Shown here: piece after piece, positions 30,857 to 39,828 of the stretch
Layout of the letters: every line of letters starts with the position of its first letter
Position numbering within the stretch: position 1 is the stretch's first letter
Source of the DNA: Nitrosomonadales bacterium
GTDB taxonomy: Bacteria > Pseudomonadota > Gammaproteobacteria > Burkholderiales > Gallionellaceae
Assembly (NCBI GenBank): GCA_016214695.1
Contig: JACRNY010000001.1
Span: 682,001 to 746,000, forward strand
Direction: 5' to 3'
Length of the DNA: 64,000 bases
Translations under genes and position numbers: made by a program
The notes under the pieces: generated by a model
Told to the model about the DNA's origin: nothing
The model's database searches: none
What the model saw: the letters and a program-made list of their open reading frames with translations, nothing else

Positions 30857-30915
30857 GCACTGCGCGCCGCGCCCCTGCTCGCCACTGCGAGCCTGTATAA
30901 TCCGCCTCCTTCGTC

Positions 30916-30965
30916 ATAACCGGCGACTTGGCTGGCGTTGTTTGCCAGCCTGGTCGAATGGCTAG
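30916..30965 (-). repeat. REP-like hairpin element, copy 1
   Basis: On the minus strand this 50-bp unit begins CTAGCCATTCGAC and ends AAGTCGCCGGTTAT. The ends pair imperfectly with each other and enclose a perfect 7-bp inner stem (GGCTGGC/GCCAGCC). It lies between the hypothetical gene and valS, about 50 bases before the valS start. Copies 2 and 3 are at 33859-33902 and 39758-39807. Confidence 0.85.
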
Positions 30966-31016
30966 TTGATTAATCAAGCTCAGGACAGGCTTTCAAGCCG
31001 TACGCAAATACATCAA

Positions 31017-33806
31017 ATGGAACTCGCAAAAAGTTTTGACCCGAAAGACATCGAAGCCCGCTGGTACCCGACCTGGGAGAACGCCGGTTACTTCAAAGCC
31101 GGACTCGATCCCGCGAAGAAAGAGAATTTCTGCATCCAGCTGCCACCCCCCAACGTCACCGGTACGCTGCACATGGGCCACGGCTTCAACCAGACACTGA
31201 TGGATGCGCTCACCCGCTACCACCGCATGAGGGGCGACAACACCCTGTGGCAGCCGGGCACCGACCACGCGGGCATCGCCACGCAGATCGTGGTCGAGCG
31301 CCAACTGGATGCACAAGGCGTCTCGCGCCACGACCTCGGCCGCGACAAGTTCATCGAGAAGGTGTGGGAGTGGAAAGAATATTCCGGCAACACCATCACC
31401 AAACAGATGCGCCGCCTCGGCACCTCGCCCGACTGGTCGCGCGAGCGCTTCACCATGGACCCCGCGCTGAACAAGACCGTCACCGAGACCTTCGTGCGCC
31501 TGTTCAACGAAGGCCTGATCTATCGCGGCAAGCGCCTGGTGAACTGGGATCCGAAACTGCACACCGCTGTTTCCGACCTGGAAGTGGTGCAGGAAGAAGA
31601 AGACGGCTTCATGTACCACATCCAGTATCCGCTGGCGGACGGTTCCGGACATCTGGTCGTCGCGACCACCCGCCCCGAGACCATGCTCGGCGACGTCGCC
31701 GTGATGGTGCATCCGGAGGACGAGCGCTACAAACATCTCATCGGCAAGCAGGTCACGCTGCCGCTGTGCGGCCGCACCATCCCCGTCATCGCCGACGAGT
31801 ACGTGGATAAGGAATTCGGCACCGGCGTAGTCAAAGTCACCCCCGCACACGACTTCAACGACTACGCAGTCGGTCAACGCCACAAGCTGGAGATGATCTC
31901 CATCCTCACGCTGGACGCGAAGATCAACGAACACGCACCCAAGCAATATCAGGGCATGGACCGCTTCGCCGCACGCAAGCAGATCTGCGCCGATCTCGAA
32001 GCCGCCGGATTGTTCATCAAGGCCGACAAGCACAAACTGAAAGTGCCGCGCGGCGACCGCACCGGCGTGGTGATCGAGCCGATGCTGACCGACCAATGGT
32101 TCGTTGCCATGAGCAAGGCGGGCCCCGAGGGCAAATCCATCACCGAGCAGGCGCTGGAATGCGTGAGTTCCGGCGAGATCAGGTTCCACCCCGAGAACTG
32201 GGTCAACACCTACAACCAGTGGCTCAACAACATCCAGGACTGGTGCATCTCCCGCCAGTTGTGGTGGGGCCACCAGATCCCCGCTTGGTACGGCACCAAC
32301 GGCGAAGTGTTCGTCGCGCACGATGAAGCCGAGGCACGCAAGCTCGCTGACAAGGCCGGCTACGCCGGACAACTCGACCGCGACGCCGACGTGCTCGACA
32401 CCTGGTTCTCTTCCGCCCTGTGGCCGTTCTCCACGCTGGACTGGGAAGAGGGCAAGGCGTTCGACGCGCAGAACGCTTTCGTGAAGCAATACCTGCCCTC
32501 GTCGGTGCTGGTCACCGGCTTCGACATCATCTTCTTCTGGGTGGCACGCATGGTGATGATGACCAAACACATCACCGGCAAGATCCCGTTCAAGGATGTG
32601 TACGTGCACGGCCTGATCCGCGATGCGGAAGGGCAGAAGATGTCCAAGTCCAAGGGCAATGTACTCGACCCCATCGATCTCATCGACGGCATCGATCTCG
32701 ACTCGCTGGTGAAGAAACGCACCACCGGACTGATGAACCCAAAGGACGCGGAGAAGATCGAGAAGCGCACGCGCAAGGAATTCCCCGACGGCATCACTGC
32801 CTTCGGCACCGACGCGCTGCGTTTCACCTTCGCCTCGCTCGCCTCGCCCGGCCGCGACATCAAGTTCGACATGCAGCGCTGCGAGGGCTACCGCAACTTC
32901 TGCAACAAGCTGTGGAACGCCACACGCTTCGTACTGATGAATTGCGAAGGCAAGGACGTCGGTCAGGACGAATCGCTGCCGCTGGAATTCTCCGCCGCCG
33001 ACAAGTGGATGATCGGCGAACTGCAGAAGGCAGAAGCCGAGATGGCGACACACTTCGCCGACTACCGTTTCGACATGGCCGCGCGTGCGGTGTACGAACT
33101 GGTGTGGAACACCTATTGCGACTGGTATGTGGAACTGGCCAAGGTGCAGATGAACGGCAGCGAAGCGCAGCAGCGCGGGACGCGCAGAACATTGGTGCGC
33201 GTGCTGGAGACCATCCTGCGCCTTGCCCACCCCATCATCCCGTTCATCACTGAAGAGTTGTGGCAGTCGGTTGGGCCGATGGCGAATGCCAGGGGCGACA
33301 GCATCATGCTGCAGGCCTATCCCAAGGCCGACAGCAGCAAGATCGACGCAACCTCCAGTGCACAGATCGCACTGCTGCAGGAACTCACCACCGCCACCCG
33401 CAGCCTGCGCAGCGAGATGAACCTGTCACCCGCCGCACGCGTGCCGCTGATCGCCGCCGGTGACGCGACGGTACTGAACGCGCTCGCCCCTTACATCAGC
33501 AGCCTCGGCAAACTCAGCGAAGTGCAGGTCGTCGCCGAACTGCCGGAAGGCGATGCGCCGGTGTCCATCGTCGGCAACTTCAAGCTGATGCTGAAGGTGG
33601 AGATCGACGTCGCCGCGGAACGCGAGCGCCTGGACAAGGAGATCGCGCGCATCAGCAACGAGATCACCAAGGCCAATGCGAAACTCTCCAACGAAAGCTT
33701 CGTCGCGCGCGCCCCGGCGGCGGTGGTGGAGCAGGAGAAGAAACGTCTGGAAGAATTCGGCGCCACGCTGCTGCAGTTGCAGGCACAGCGCAAGAAATTA
33801 GGCTAA
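31017..33806 (+). CDS. valS: Valyl-tRNA synthetase
   Basis: A 929-residue class I synthetase charging tRNA-Val. The HIGH signature is [15 protein letters not shown] (about residue 45), and the KMSKS loop is [17 protein letters not shown]. The editing domain has [13 protein letters not shown] and the typical [16 protein letters not shown]. The C-terminal coiled-coil arm is present ([23 protein letters not shown]). The ATG at 31017 ([13 protein letters not shown]) matches the family; a longer ATG at 30966 would begin inside the REP-like hairpin region. The ribosome site is weak. Transcription probably starts in the 160-base spacer that holds the repeat. Confidence 0.96.
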   Translation: MELAKSFDPKDIEARWYPTWENAGYFKAGLDPAKKENFCIQLPPPNVTGTLHMGHGFNQTLMDALTRYHRMRGDNTLWQPGTDHAGIATQIVVERQLDAQGVSRHDLGRDKFIEKVWEWKEYSGNTITKQMRRLGTSPDWSRERFTMDPALNKTVTETFVRLFNEGLIYRGKRLVNWDPKLHTAVSDLEVVQEEEDGFMYHIQYPLADGSGHLVVATTRPETMLGDVAVMVHPEDERYKHLIGKQVTLPLCGRTIPVIADEYVDKEFGTGVVKVTPAHDFNDYAVGQRHKLEMISILTLDAKINEHAPKQYQGMDRFAARKQICADLEAAGLFIKADKHKLKVPRGDRTGVVIEPMLTDQWFVAMSKAGPEGKSITEQALECVSSGEIRFHPENWVNTYNQWLNNIQDWCISRQLWWGHQIPAWYGTNGEVFVAHDEAEARKLADKAGYAGQLDRDADVLDTWFSSALWPFSTLDWEEGKAFDAQNAFVKQYLPSSVLVTGFDIIFFWVARMVMMTKHITGKIPFKDVYVHGLIRDAEGQKMSKSKGNVLDPIDLIDGIDLDSLVKKRTTGLMNPKDAEKIEKRTRKEFPDGITAFGTDALRFTFASLASPGRDIKFDMQRCEGYRNFCNKLWNATRFVLMNCEGKDVGQDESLPLEFSAADKWMIGELQKAEAEMATHFADYRFDMAARAVYELVWNTYCDWYVELAKVQMNGSEAQQRGTRRTLVRVLETILRLAHPIIPFITEELWQSVGPMANARGDSIMLQAYPKADSSKIDATSSAQIALLQELTTATRSLRSEMNLSPAARVPLIAAGDATVLNALAPYISSLGKLSEVQVVAELPEGDAPVSIVGNFKLMLKVEIDVAAERERLDKEIARISNEITKANAKLSNESFVARAPAAVVEQEKKRLEEFGATLLQLQAQRKKLG

Positions 33807-33828
33807 AGGAGTGGGCAAAATTGTCCTG

Positions 33829-33920
33829 CCCTCCCCCACCCCAATCCTGGTGGAACTACTAGCCATTCGACTAAGCCCGCAAGCGGGCAAGTCGCTGGTT
33901 ATCCCCCAGAGGGAGAGGGG
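33829..33920. repeat. G+C-rich palindromic element (half copy) interrupted by REP copy 2
   Basis: The flanks read CCCTCCCCCACCCCAATCC on the left and CCCCCAGAGGGAGAGGGG on the right. This is the same block that is continuous at 40310-40346 (CCCTCACCCCTAGCCCCT then CTCCCGC). Here the two parts are separated by the REP-like unit. It lies in the 155-base spacer after valS. Confidence 0.7.
33859..33902 (+). repeat. REP-like hairpin element, copy 2
   Basis: The arms CTAGCCATTCGACTA and AAGTCGCTGGTTAT are nearly identical to copies 1 and 3. The inner stem is a different sequence, GCCCGC/GCGGGC with a two-base loop, yet still perfectly paired. Confidence 0.85.
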
Positions 33921-33961
33921 CAAACGAATCGCAAAGCGATATTTTTATAGCGAGGTGCGGC

Positions 33962-34309
33962 ATGCTGCATGAGTTCCTGGTAGAGGTCATCGCATACATC
34001 GTGCCGCTCACCGAGATGCTGGGCGCGGCCGTGGTCACCTGGGGCAGCCTGCACGGCCTGCTGATGCTGGCACGCCGCGGCTGGCGTTATGCGCAGAAGC
34101 TGCCGATGGATGAAACCTTGCGCGATATCCGCATCGCCATCGGCGAAAAGATGGCGCTGGGCCTGGACTTCTTCCTGGCCGGCGACATCATCGGCACCAT
34201 CGTGGTACCGAGCAAGGACACGCTGATGATCCTGGGCGGCATCGTGGTGATCCGTACCGTGATGGCTTATTTCCTGGCGCAGGAGATAGAGAAGAAAGCA
34301 GCCGAGTGA
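33962..34309 (+). CDS. DUF1622 family membrane protein
   Basis: A 115-residue protein with three hydrophobic helices (about residues 5-40 and 65-105) and the DUF1622 pattern: EMLGAAVVTWGSLHGLL, RIAIGEKMALGLDFFLAGDII, TIVVPSKDTLMILGGIVVIRTVMAYFL. Its function is unknown; members are small inner-membrane proteins. It stands alone behind valS and faces the TusA-like gene, with a nine-base gap. Confidence 0.82.
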   Translation: MLHEFLVEVIAYIVPLTEMLGAAVVTWGSLHGLLMLARRGWRYAQKLPMDETLRDIRIAIGEKMALGLDFFLAGDIIGTIVVPSKDTLMILGGIVVIRTVMAYFLAQEIEKKAAE

Positions 34310-34318
34310 TGCGGCCGC

Positions 34319-34555
34319 TCAGCGGCGGCGGATCAGGAAGATGAATTCGTCCCCCTGCTGCGTCGACGACAGCAGTTCATTGCCGGTCTTGCCGCAGAAA
34401 TCCGCAAAGTCCTTGGGCGAGCCCTTGTCGGTCGCCACCACCCGCAGCACCTGTCCCGCACTCATCGCCGACAGCGATTTCTTGGCGCGCAGGATGGGCA
34501 GCGGACAAGCCAGCAGCCGCACATCCAGTTCCACATCGAATGCGTTGTCGCTCAC
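34319..34555 (-). CDS. TusA-like sulfur-carrier protein
   Basis: A 78-residue SirA/TusA-fold protein. The family motif with the sulfur-accepting Cys17 is ACPLPILRAKKSL, followed by the usual beta-alpha pattern (VLRVVATDKGSPKDFADFC). Such proteins pass persulfide sulfur in tRNA thiolation, molybdenum cofactor or sulfur oxidation pathways. A second Cys is in DFCGKTG. It is coupled to the rhodanese gene by a four-base overlap, suggesting a sulfur relay from rhodanese to TusA-like carrier (inference). Confidence 0.9.
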   Translation of the reverse strand: MSDNAFDVELDVRLLACPLPILRAKKSLSAMSAGQVLRVVATDKGSPKDFADFCGKTGNELLSSTQQGDEFIFLIRRR

Positions 34556-34866
34556 GCGACGATCTCTCCGCCGGACTGCGCCCAGGCCATGATGCCGCCC
34601 TGCAGGTTAGCGGCACCTTGCAGCCCTTGGCCCGCCGCGAATGCCGCCGCCTGTGCGGAGCGCCCACCCATCTGGCAGTAGAACACGGTGATCTTGCCGT
34701 TATCCAGATCCTGCAGACGCAGGGGCAACAAGTGCAGCGGCAGGCTGATCGCCCCCTTGATACGGCCGCGCACGATCTCGGCATCGGTGCGCACATCCAC
34801 CAGTTGCGCCTTGCCGCTGGCGAGCAATTCGGGCAATTCGGCCACGCTGATGTTCAGAAAATCCAT
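34552..34866 (-). CDS. Single-domain rhodanese-like sulfurtransferase
   Basis: A 104-residue rhodanese domain. The active-site loop is YCQMGGRS with Cys64, six residues as in GlpE/PspE-type sulfurtransferases. LVDVRTDAEIVRGRIKGAISLP is the conserved N-terminal signature. The ATG at 34866 has GGAAG just upstream; an earlier ATG at 34899 lies in a repetitive GGAAGTGGAGAAAGTGG tract. It is cytosolic. It overlaps the tusA-like gene by four bases. Confidence 0.88.
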   Translation of the reverse strand: MDFLNISVAELPELLASGKAQLVDVRTDAEIVRGRIKGAISLPLHLLPLRLQDLDNGKITVFYCQMGGRSAQAAAFAAGQGLQGAANLQGGIMAWAQSGGEIVA

Positions 34867-34969
34867 CACTTCCACTTTCTCCACTTCCAGTACAAACAAA
34901 ACAGTTCCTGAAAACTCATAGATTCGGGATGCAGCGCAAGACGCAGCGATGCGCCCGAAGGATGAGTTT

Positions 34970-36262
34970 TTACTGCTCGTCGCCGTGATCGGTGAGCAAG
35001 CGCGAGATCCGCGTATTCGCCATCGACAGCCGTCGCACCAATATCACCAGGAAGGCCTCGCTGAACTGGTAACGGCAATTGGCGGTTGCGCGCGCCAGCA
35101 CCTGCGGCTCGATCTCGATCAGCGTCACCTCGGTCTTGGAGATCACATCGGTGGAGCGGCGCGCATCCGCGCCGGCCAGATGCGCCATCTCGCCGAAACA
35201 GTCCCCCTGGTGCAGCAGGCTCAGCAGGCGTCCCTGCTTGACCACGCGCACCGAACCGCTGGCGATGATGTAGATGTTGTGCCCCTCCTCGCCCTCGCGC
35301 AGGATGGCCTCGTCCTTGGGCAGCTTGCGCCACTCGCTGATGCGCAGCACCTCCCACAGTTCGACGTCGCTGAAGTTCTTGAAGAAGGACAGGGCACGCA
35401 GGGCGCTGAACTTCTCGGTATCGAAGATCTCCTCGTGCTGCGGCACATCGTGGCTGACGAACGCCAGCAGGTCGCGCGCGAACTCGTCCCAGGTCTGGTA
35501 ACGGTGCGCCGTGTCCTTGCACATGGCGCGCACCACAATGGCATCCAGCGCCGGCGGTATCTCGGGGCGGAAGGTGCTGGGCGGTTGTGGATCGATGTTC
35601 ATGATCTGGTAGATCATGCTGTAGCTGTTGGCCGCATCGAACGGCAGCTTGCCGGTCAGCAGCCGGTACATGGTGACGCCCAGCGAGTAGATGTCGGTCT
35701 GGTGCGTGAGCAGCTGCTCCTTGATCTGCTCCGGCGACATATAGGCCGGCGAGCCCACGCCGGTCACCTGGGTGGTCTGCTGGTTGTCGATGACCGCCGA
35801 ACCGAAGTCGGAGATCTTGATGTCGCTGTCGCCGCTGATGAGGATGTTGGCGGGCTTGATGTCGCGGTGGGTCACGCCCTGCGACTGCGCATACTCCAGC
35901 GCCTTGCAGCACTTGTAGACGATCTCGGCGATGCGCCCCAGCGGCATCAGATGATCGACCTCGGCGTAGCGCTCCAGCGTCTCGCCCTCGACGTACTCCA
36001 TCACCATGTAGTTGATCTCGCCTTCCATCACGGCGTCGTAGATCTTCACGATATGCGGGTGCGACAGTTTGCCGGCGAGCGAGGCCTCGGTCAGCAGCAG
36101 CTTGCGGTACGCCTTGGCGCGCGAGGCGTCATGGAGCACGCTCAGGTCGAACACCTTGAGCGCGACATGCTTCTGATCGAACGGATCGATGGCGTGGTAC
36201 ACCGTGCTGGTCGCACCGTGGCCCAACTCCTTGACGATCTCGTATTTGGCGAACTTGTCCAT
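34970..36262 (-). CDS. Serine/threonine protein kinase with C-terminal cyclic-nucleotide-binding domain
   Basis: A 430-residue soluble protein. Residues 1-265 form a Hanks-type kinase: GHGATSTVY glycine loop, Lys36 in VALKVF, HRDIKPAN catalytic loop (132-139), DFG at 152-154 and SPAYMSPEQI. Residues ~295-420 form a cNMP-binding domain: LREGEEGHNIYIIASGSVRVVK, then the phosphate-cassette-like QGDCFGEMAHLAGADARRSTD. Hence kinase activity could be set by cAMP or cGMP (inference). The ATG at 36262 follows AGAGGGA. There is no membrane segment. It is divergent from the BepA-like gene with 124 bases between. Confidence 0.92.
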   Translation of the reverse strand: MDKFAKYEIVKELGHGATSTVYHAIDPFDQKHVALKVFDLSVLHDASRAKAYRKLLLTEASLAGKLSHPHIVKIYDAVMEGEINYMVMEYVEGETLERYAEVDHLMPLGRIAEIVYKCCKALEYAQSQGVTHRDIKPANILISGDSDIKISDFGSAVIDNQQTTQVTGVGSPAYMSPEQIKEQLLTHQTDIYSLGVTMYRLLTGKLPFDAANSYSMIYQIMNIDPQPPSTFRPEIPPALDAIVVRAMCKDTAHRYQTWDEFARDLLAFVSHDVPQHEEIFDTEKFSALRALSFFKNFSDVELWEVLRISEWRKLPKDEAILREGEEGHNIYIIASGSVRVVKQGRLLSLLHQGDCFGEMAHLAGADARRSTDVISKTEVTLIEIEPQVLARATANCRYQFSEAFLVILVRRLSMANTRISRLLTDHGDEQ

Positions 36263-36386
36263 GCAAACATCCCTCTGGGACCGCGCATTCTGAAGGCTGA
36301 GCGCCGCCCTGTCCAGCATTCGCAGCCTTTACAAGGAATTACCGCATGCCGGGGAACTCTGCAGGGGCGGTGCTATCATACCGGCC

Positions 36387-37805
36387 ATGCAAAAGATCCT
36401 TCTTTCCGCCCTGCTCTCCCTGCCCCTGTTCGCCTTTGCCGACGGCCTGCCCGACCTGGGAGACGTCTCACAGGAAGTGGTCTCGCCGCAACTGGAACGC
36501 CGGATCGGCGAACAGAGCATGTTCCAGATCCGTGCCGACAGGAGCTATCTGGACGATCCCGAGGTCTACGACTACCTCAACCGGCTGGGCGGACGACTGG
36601 TCGCCTTCAGCAGCGAACCGGGACAGCCGTTCGAATTCTTCGCCATCGACGACAACGCCATCAACGCCTTCGCCATCCCCGGTGGCTTCGTCGGCGTCAA
36701 CACTGGCCTGATCCAGCTGGCCCAGAACGAATCCGAACTCGCCTCGGTGCTCAGCCACGAGATCTCGCACGTCACCCAGCACCATTACGCACGCATGATC
36801 TCCGGCCAGCGCTACGACTCGCTCGCCGCGCTGGCCACCGTCGCAGTCGCCATCCTGGCCGCACGCAGCAACCCCGAGGCGGCCACCACCGCCGTGGTCG
36901 GCGCACAGGCCGGAACGGTGCAGCGCCAGCTCAATTTCACGCGCGAACACGAAAAGGAAGCGGACCGTATCGGCTTGGGCATCCTCGAGAAGTCCGGTCT
37001 CGACACCCGCGGCATGCCGTCCTTCTTCGAACGCATGCAAAAAGCCACCCAGCTGGTGGAAGGCAACACGCCTTCCTACCTGCGCACCCATCCCGTCACC
37101 ACCGAACGCATCGCCGATGTCGGCAGCCGCGTGCAGCAGATCCCGTTCCGCCTGGTACCGGACAGCCTGGATTTCCAGCTGATACGCGCGCGCCTGATCG
37201 CCCACCAGCGCATCCCGCAGGATGCTGTCGTTTATTTTGAAAGCGCACTGGGCGAAAAGAAGTTCGGCAACCCGGTCGCCCAGCGCTACGGCCTGGTGCT
37301 GGCGTTGCTGCGCAACAACCAGCAGCAACGTGCCATCCAGGAGTTCGCCACGCTGCACAAGCAGTCCCCTTATAACGGCACGATAGAAGCCCTGCGCGGA
37401 CAGATCAAACGGCTGGAACGCGACAAGGACATCGCCGGCTTCTACCGCAACGCGCTGAAGAACTTCCCGCAGCATCATGCGCTGATCTACGACTATGCCG
37501 AAGTGCTGCTGCAGGACGGCCGCTACACCGAAGCGCTCAAACTGCTCGACGAGCAAGTCGCGCAGAACGGCAACGACGCCAAGCTCTATGCCCTGCAGGC
37601 ACGCGCCTACTCGGCGCTGGGCAGACACCAGGAAGAGCATCACGTGCTGGCCTACAACTACATCCTGCACGGCGACCTGCGCGGCGCGATCGAACAGCTG
37701 GAACTGGCCAAACGCGCCGGCAACGACTACTACCAGCTCTCCACCATCGAAAGCGAACTCAGGCAGTTCCGCGAGATTGCCGCCGCATACAACAAGAAGA
37801 AATAA
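36387..37805 (+). CDS. M48 family metalloprotease with TPR repeats, BepA-like
   Basis: A 472-residue periplasmic protein. A signal peptide (residues 1-18) is followed by an M48 zinc protease domain with HEISH at 124-128 and the third-ligand Glu in EHEKEADRIG near residue 193. The C-terminal ~200 residues are TPR-like helices (YDYAEVLLQDGRYTEALKLL). This is the BepA/YfgC layout; BepA assists or degrades LptD and BAM substrates in outer-membrane assembly. It ends at a strong terminator. Confidence 0.92.
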   Translation: MQKILLSALLSLPLFAFADGLPDLGDVSQEVVSPQLERRIGEQSMFQIRADRSYLDDPEVYDYLNRLGGRLVAFSSEPGQPFEFFAIDDNAINAFAIPGGFVGVNTGLIQLAQNESELASVLSHEISHVTQHHYARMISGQRYDSLAALATVAVAILAARSNPEAATTAVVGAQAGTVQRQLNFTREHEKEADRIGLGILEKSGLDTRGMPSFFERMQKATQLVEGNTPSYLRTHPVTTERIADVGSRVQQIPFRLVPDSLDFQLIRARLIAHQRIPQDAVVYFESALGEKKFGNPVAQRYGLVLALLRNNQQQRAIQEFATLHKQSPYNGTIEALRGQIKRLERDKDIAGFYRNALKNFPQHHALIYDYAEVLLQDGRYTEALKLLDEQVAQNGNDAKLYALQARAYSALGRHQEEHHVLAYNYILHGDLRGAIEQLELAKRAGNDYYQLSTIESELRQFREIAAAYNKKK

Positions 37806-37839
37806 AAAGGCCCCGCATCCCTGCGAGGCCTTCTTTTTT
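37804..37839. terminator. Rho-independent terminator after the BepA-like gene
   Basis: AAAAAGGCC and GGCCTTCTTTTTT form a stem with an inner CGCA/TGCG pair. The structure begins at the bepA-like stop codon and lies 16 bases before the stop of hupE on the other strand. A- and T-runs on both sides let it work in both directions. Confidence 0.85.
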
Positions 37840-37854
37840 CAACTGCCGCCGGAT

Positions 37855-38439
37855 TCAGACCACCGCCAGATATATCCCGAACAGCGCGATGCCGGCACCC
37901 GCGGCAGGTATCACCCGCTTGCCCGCCAGACGCTGTATGCCTGAACCGAAGAACAGCCCGACCATGTGCAAGACCGCCGTCGCCAGCATGAAACCGAACG
38001 CGTAAGTCAGCGCGCCGGCCGATCCCGGCATCTCCACCCCGTGCGCGAAACCATGGAACAAGGCGAACACACCGACCATGGCGCTGCCCAGCCAGAGCGG
38101 CAGACGGATCGCCGCAGCGATCAGCACACCCAGCATCAGCACGGATGCAGCGATGCCGTATTCCACGAAAGGCAGGCCGATCCCGCTCATCCCCAGCACG
38201 CCTCCCATCAGCATCACGCCGACAAAGGTGAGCGGCACCGCCCACAAAGCGCGCCCGCCCATCTGGGCAGCCCACAAGCCGACTGCGACCATCGCGCAGA
38301 CATGGTCCAGACCGCTGAACGGATGCCACACGCCATGCCCGAAACCGCCGGCATCACCGGCATGCGCAAAGGCAAGAGCCGGCATCATCCCCGCCGCCGC
38401 GAAAACCATCCTCAACCACCCCGGAACCGATCTGTCCAT
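37855..38439 (-). CDS. hupE: HupE/UreJ family nickel permease
   Basis: A 194-residue membrane protein with a cleavable-looking N-terminal segment (ending ALAFAHA), then HAGDAGGFGHGVWHPFSGLDH and about six helices including LFHGFAHGVEMPGSAG. The His-rich HPFxGxDH and FHGxxHG motifs are the HupE/UreJ hallmarks for Ni2+ transport. The ATG at 38439 follows GAGGAGATGGATC. No urease genes are near; the adjacent hyp cluster indicates it supplies nickel for NiFe-hydrogenase. It lies 129 bases downstream of hypE on the same strand. Confidence 0.9.
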   Translation of the reverse strand: MDRSVPGWLRMVFAAAGMMPALAFAHAGDAGGFGHGVWHPFSGLDHVCAMVAVGLWAAQMGGRALWAVPLTFVGVMLMGGVLGMSGIGLPFVEYGIAASVLMLGVLIAAAIRLPLWLGSAMVGVFALFHGFAHGVEMPGSAGALTYAFGFMLATAVLHMVGLFFGSGIQRLAGKRVIPAAGAGIALFGIYLAVV

Positions 38440-38568
38440 GATCCATCTCCTCAAGAAAATCCATTCACCAAGACAACCCCAAGTCGAGTCTGCAAAGGCA
38501 ATCTATCACAATCGCGCGCATCGCACAGGCACGGCGATATTACGGCAAGCAGAGACCATGGCCCGCAG

Positions 38569-39618
38569 TCAGCATATACGCGGCAACTGCTCCCCCGCGA
38601 GCCAGTCCACCACGCGGCGACCGCCCAGCCGGGTGGTCATCTGCACGAAACCGTGGGGATCTTCCAGCACCTCGCCGATGATGGCGGTATCGCGTCCCAG
38701 CGGATGCGCGCGCATCGCCTGCAGCAGACGTTCGGCATCCGCGGCAGCACACACCGCGATGAGCTTGCCCTCGTTCGCCACATACAAGGGATCGAGCCCG
38801 AGGAACTCGCATGCCGCCGCCACCGGCTGGTTCACTGCAATGGCCGATTCCTGCAGCATCATGCCCACACCGGACTGTCTGGCGATCTCGTTCAGCGTCG
38901 TCGCCAGCCCGCCGCGCGTCGGATCGCGCAACACACGCAGCTTTGCGCCGCTGTCGAGCATGGCGGCGATGAGCCCATGCAGGGCGGCGGTATCCGACAC
39001 GATGGGTGCGGAGAAGGTCAGCCCCTCTCTTTGGGAAAGTATGGCCATGCCGTGATCGCCGATTGTGCCTGACAACAATATCCTGTCGCCCGGCTGCGCC
39101 AGATCGCCGGACAGTTGCACACCCTCGCGCAGCACGCCCACGCCGGTGGTGGTGATGAACACACCATCGCCCTTGCCCTGCTCCACCACCTTGGTGTCGC
39201 CGGTGACGATGGGCACGCCGGCCTCGCGCGCGGCGCGCGCCATCGACTCGACGATGCGCTTCAGATCGGCCAGCGGGAATCCTTCTTCCAGAATGAAGCC
39301 CGCCGACAGATATAAAGGCTGCGCCCCCATCACCGCCACATCGTTGATGGTGCCGTGCACCGACAGACAACCGATGTCACCACCGGCGAAGAACAGCGGC
39401 GACACCACATGGCTGTCCGTCGCCATCACCAGCCGACCGTTCGCCACGGGCAAAGTCGCACCGTCGTTGCCCTGCGCCAGATATTCGTTGTCGAACGCGG
39501 CGGCAAAGAGCTCCGTGATGAGCTGCGCCATCGCCCGCCCGCCGGAACCGTGCGACATGTCGACGCGGCCGTGCTTGAGGTCGAGTGCGCGGGTGTAGTT
39601 GGGTTTGACTGCGCTCAT
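38569..39618 (-). CDS. hypE: Hydrogenase maturation protein HypE
   Basis: A 349-residue PurM-like ATPase. It dehydrates the carbamoyl group received from HypF on its C-terminal Cys to thiocyanate, the source of the CN ligands of the NiFe site. The essential C-terminus PRIC is intact. Other motifs are HGSGGRAMAQLI near the N-terminus, ATDSHVVSPLFF, VHGTINDVAVMGA and DPTRGGLATTLNEIA. It is separated from the other hyp genes by a DUF559 gene and two large palindromes, so its expression may have been uncoupled from hypD. Confidence 0.96.
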   Translation of the reverse strand: MSAVKPNYTRALDLKHGRVDMSHGSGGRAMAQLITELFAAAFDNEYLAQGNDGATLPVANGRLVMATDSHVVSPLFFAGGDIGCLSVHGTINDVAVMGAQPLYLSAGFILEEGFPLADLKRIVESMARAAREAGVPIVTGDTKVVEQGKGDGVFITTTGVGVLREGVQLSGDLAQPGDRILLSGTIGDHGMAILSQREGLTFSAPIVSDTAALHGLIAAMLDSGAKLRVLRDPTRGGLATTLNEIARQSGVGMMLQESAIAVNQPVAAACEFLGLDPLYVANEGKLIAVCAAADAERLLQAMRAHPLGRDTAIIGEVLEDPHGFVQMTTRLGGRRVVDWLAGEQLPRIC

Positions 39619-39651
39619 CTGATACTTCTTTCTCTCAATGTCGTTTCCTCA

Positions 39652-39828
39652 CTCCCTTCTCCCGCAGGCGGGAGAAGGGGCGGGGATGAGGGGTGTTCGG
39701 CCTATGCGACAAGTTGCTTCAACTCACCGCCCCTCACCCCAACCCCTGATAAAACCACTAGCCATTCGACTAGGCTGACATACAACGTCAGCCAAGTCGC
39801 TGGTTATCTCCCGCTTGCGGGAGAGGGG
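39652..39828. repeat. Large G+C-rich palindromic element, interrupted by REP copy 3
   Basis: The left arm begins CTCCCTTCTCCCGCAGGCGG and ends GGGGATGAGGGG. A ~32-base loop follows, then CCCCTCACCCCAACCCCT. The REP-containing insert occupies 39748-39807, and the arm resumes with CTCCCGCTTGCGGGAGAGGGG. Without the insert the arms pair as in the intact copy at 40230-40346. It lies between hypE and the DUF559 gene. Confidence 0.8.
39758..39807 (+). repeat. REP-like hairpin element, copy 3
   Basis: The 50-bp unit begins CTAGCCATTCGACTA and ends AAGTCGCTGGTTAT, with inner stem GGCTGAC/GTCAGCC. Relative to copy 1 the stem differs by a paired G-C to A-T change. The stop codon of the DUF559 gene (39788-39790) falls in its inner stem. 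Confidence 0.88.

Noticed and set aside
30993-33230. 745-codon open frame on the minus strand
   Set aside because: It is antisense to valS in a high-G+C coding region, has no family likeness, and its frame follows the codon periodicity of valS.
34949-37240. 763-codon plus-strand frame
   Set aside because: It is antisense to the kinase gene and then reads through the BepA-like gene in a wrong frame.
39748-39807. REP-like hairpin as an integron attC site
   Set aside because: Conserved arms around a variable stem recall attC, but the ends (ATAAAAC and GTTATCT) do not match the RYYYAAC/GTTRRRY cores, and no cassette structure is evident.
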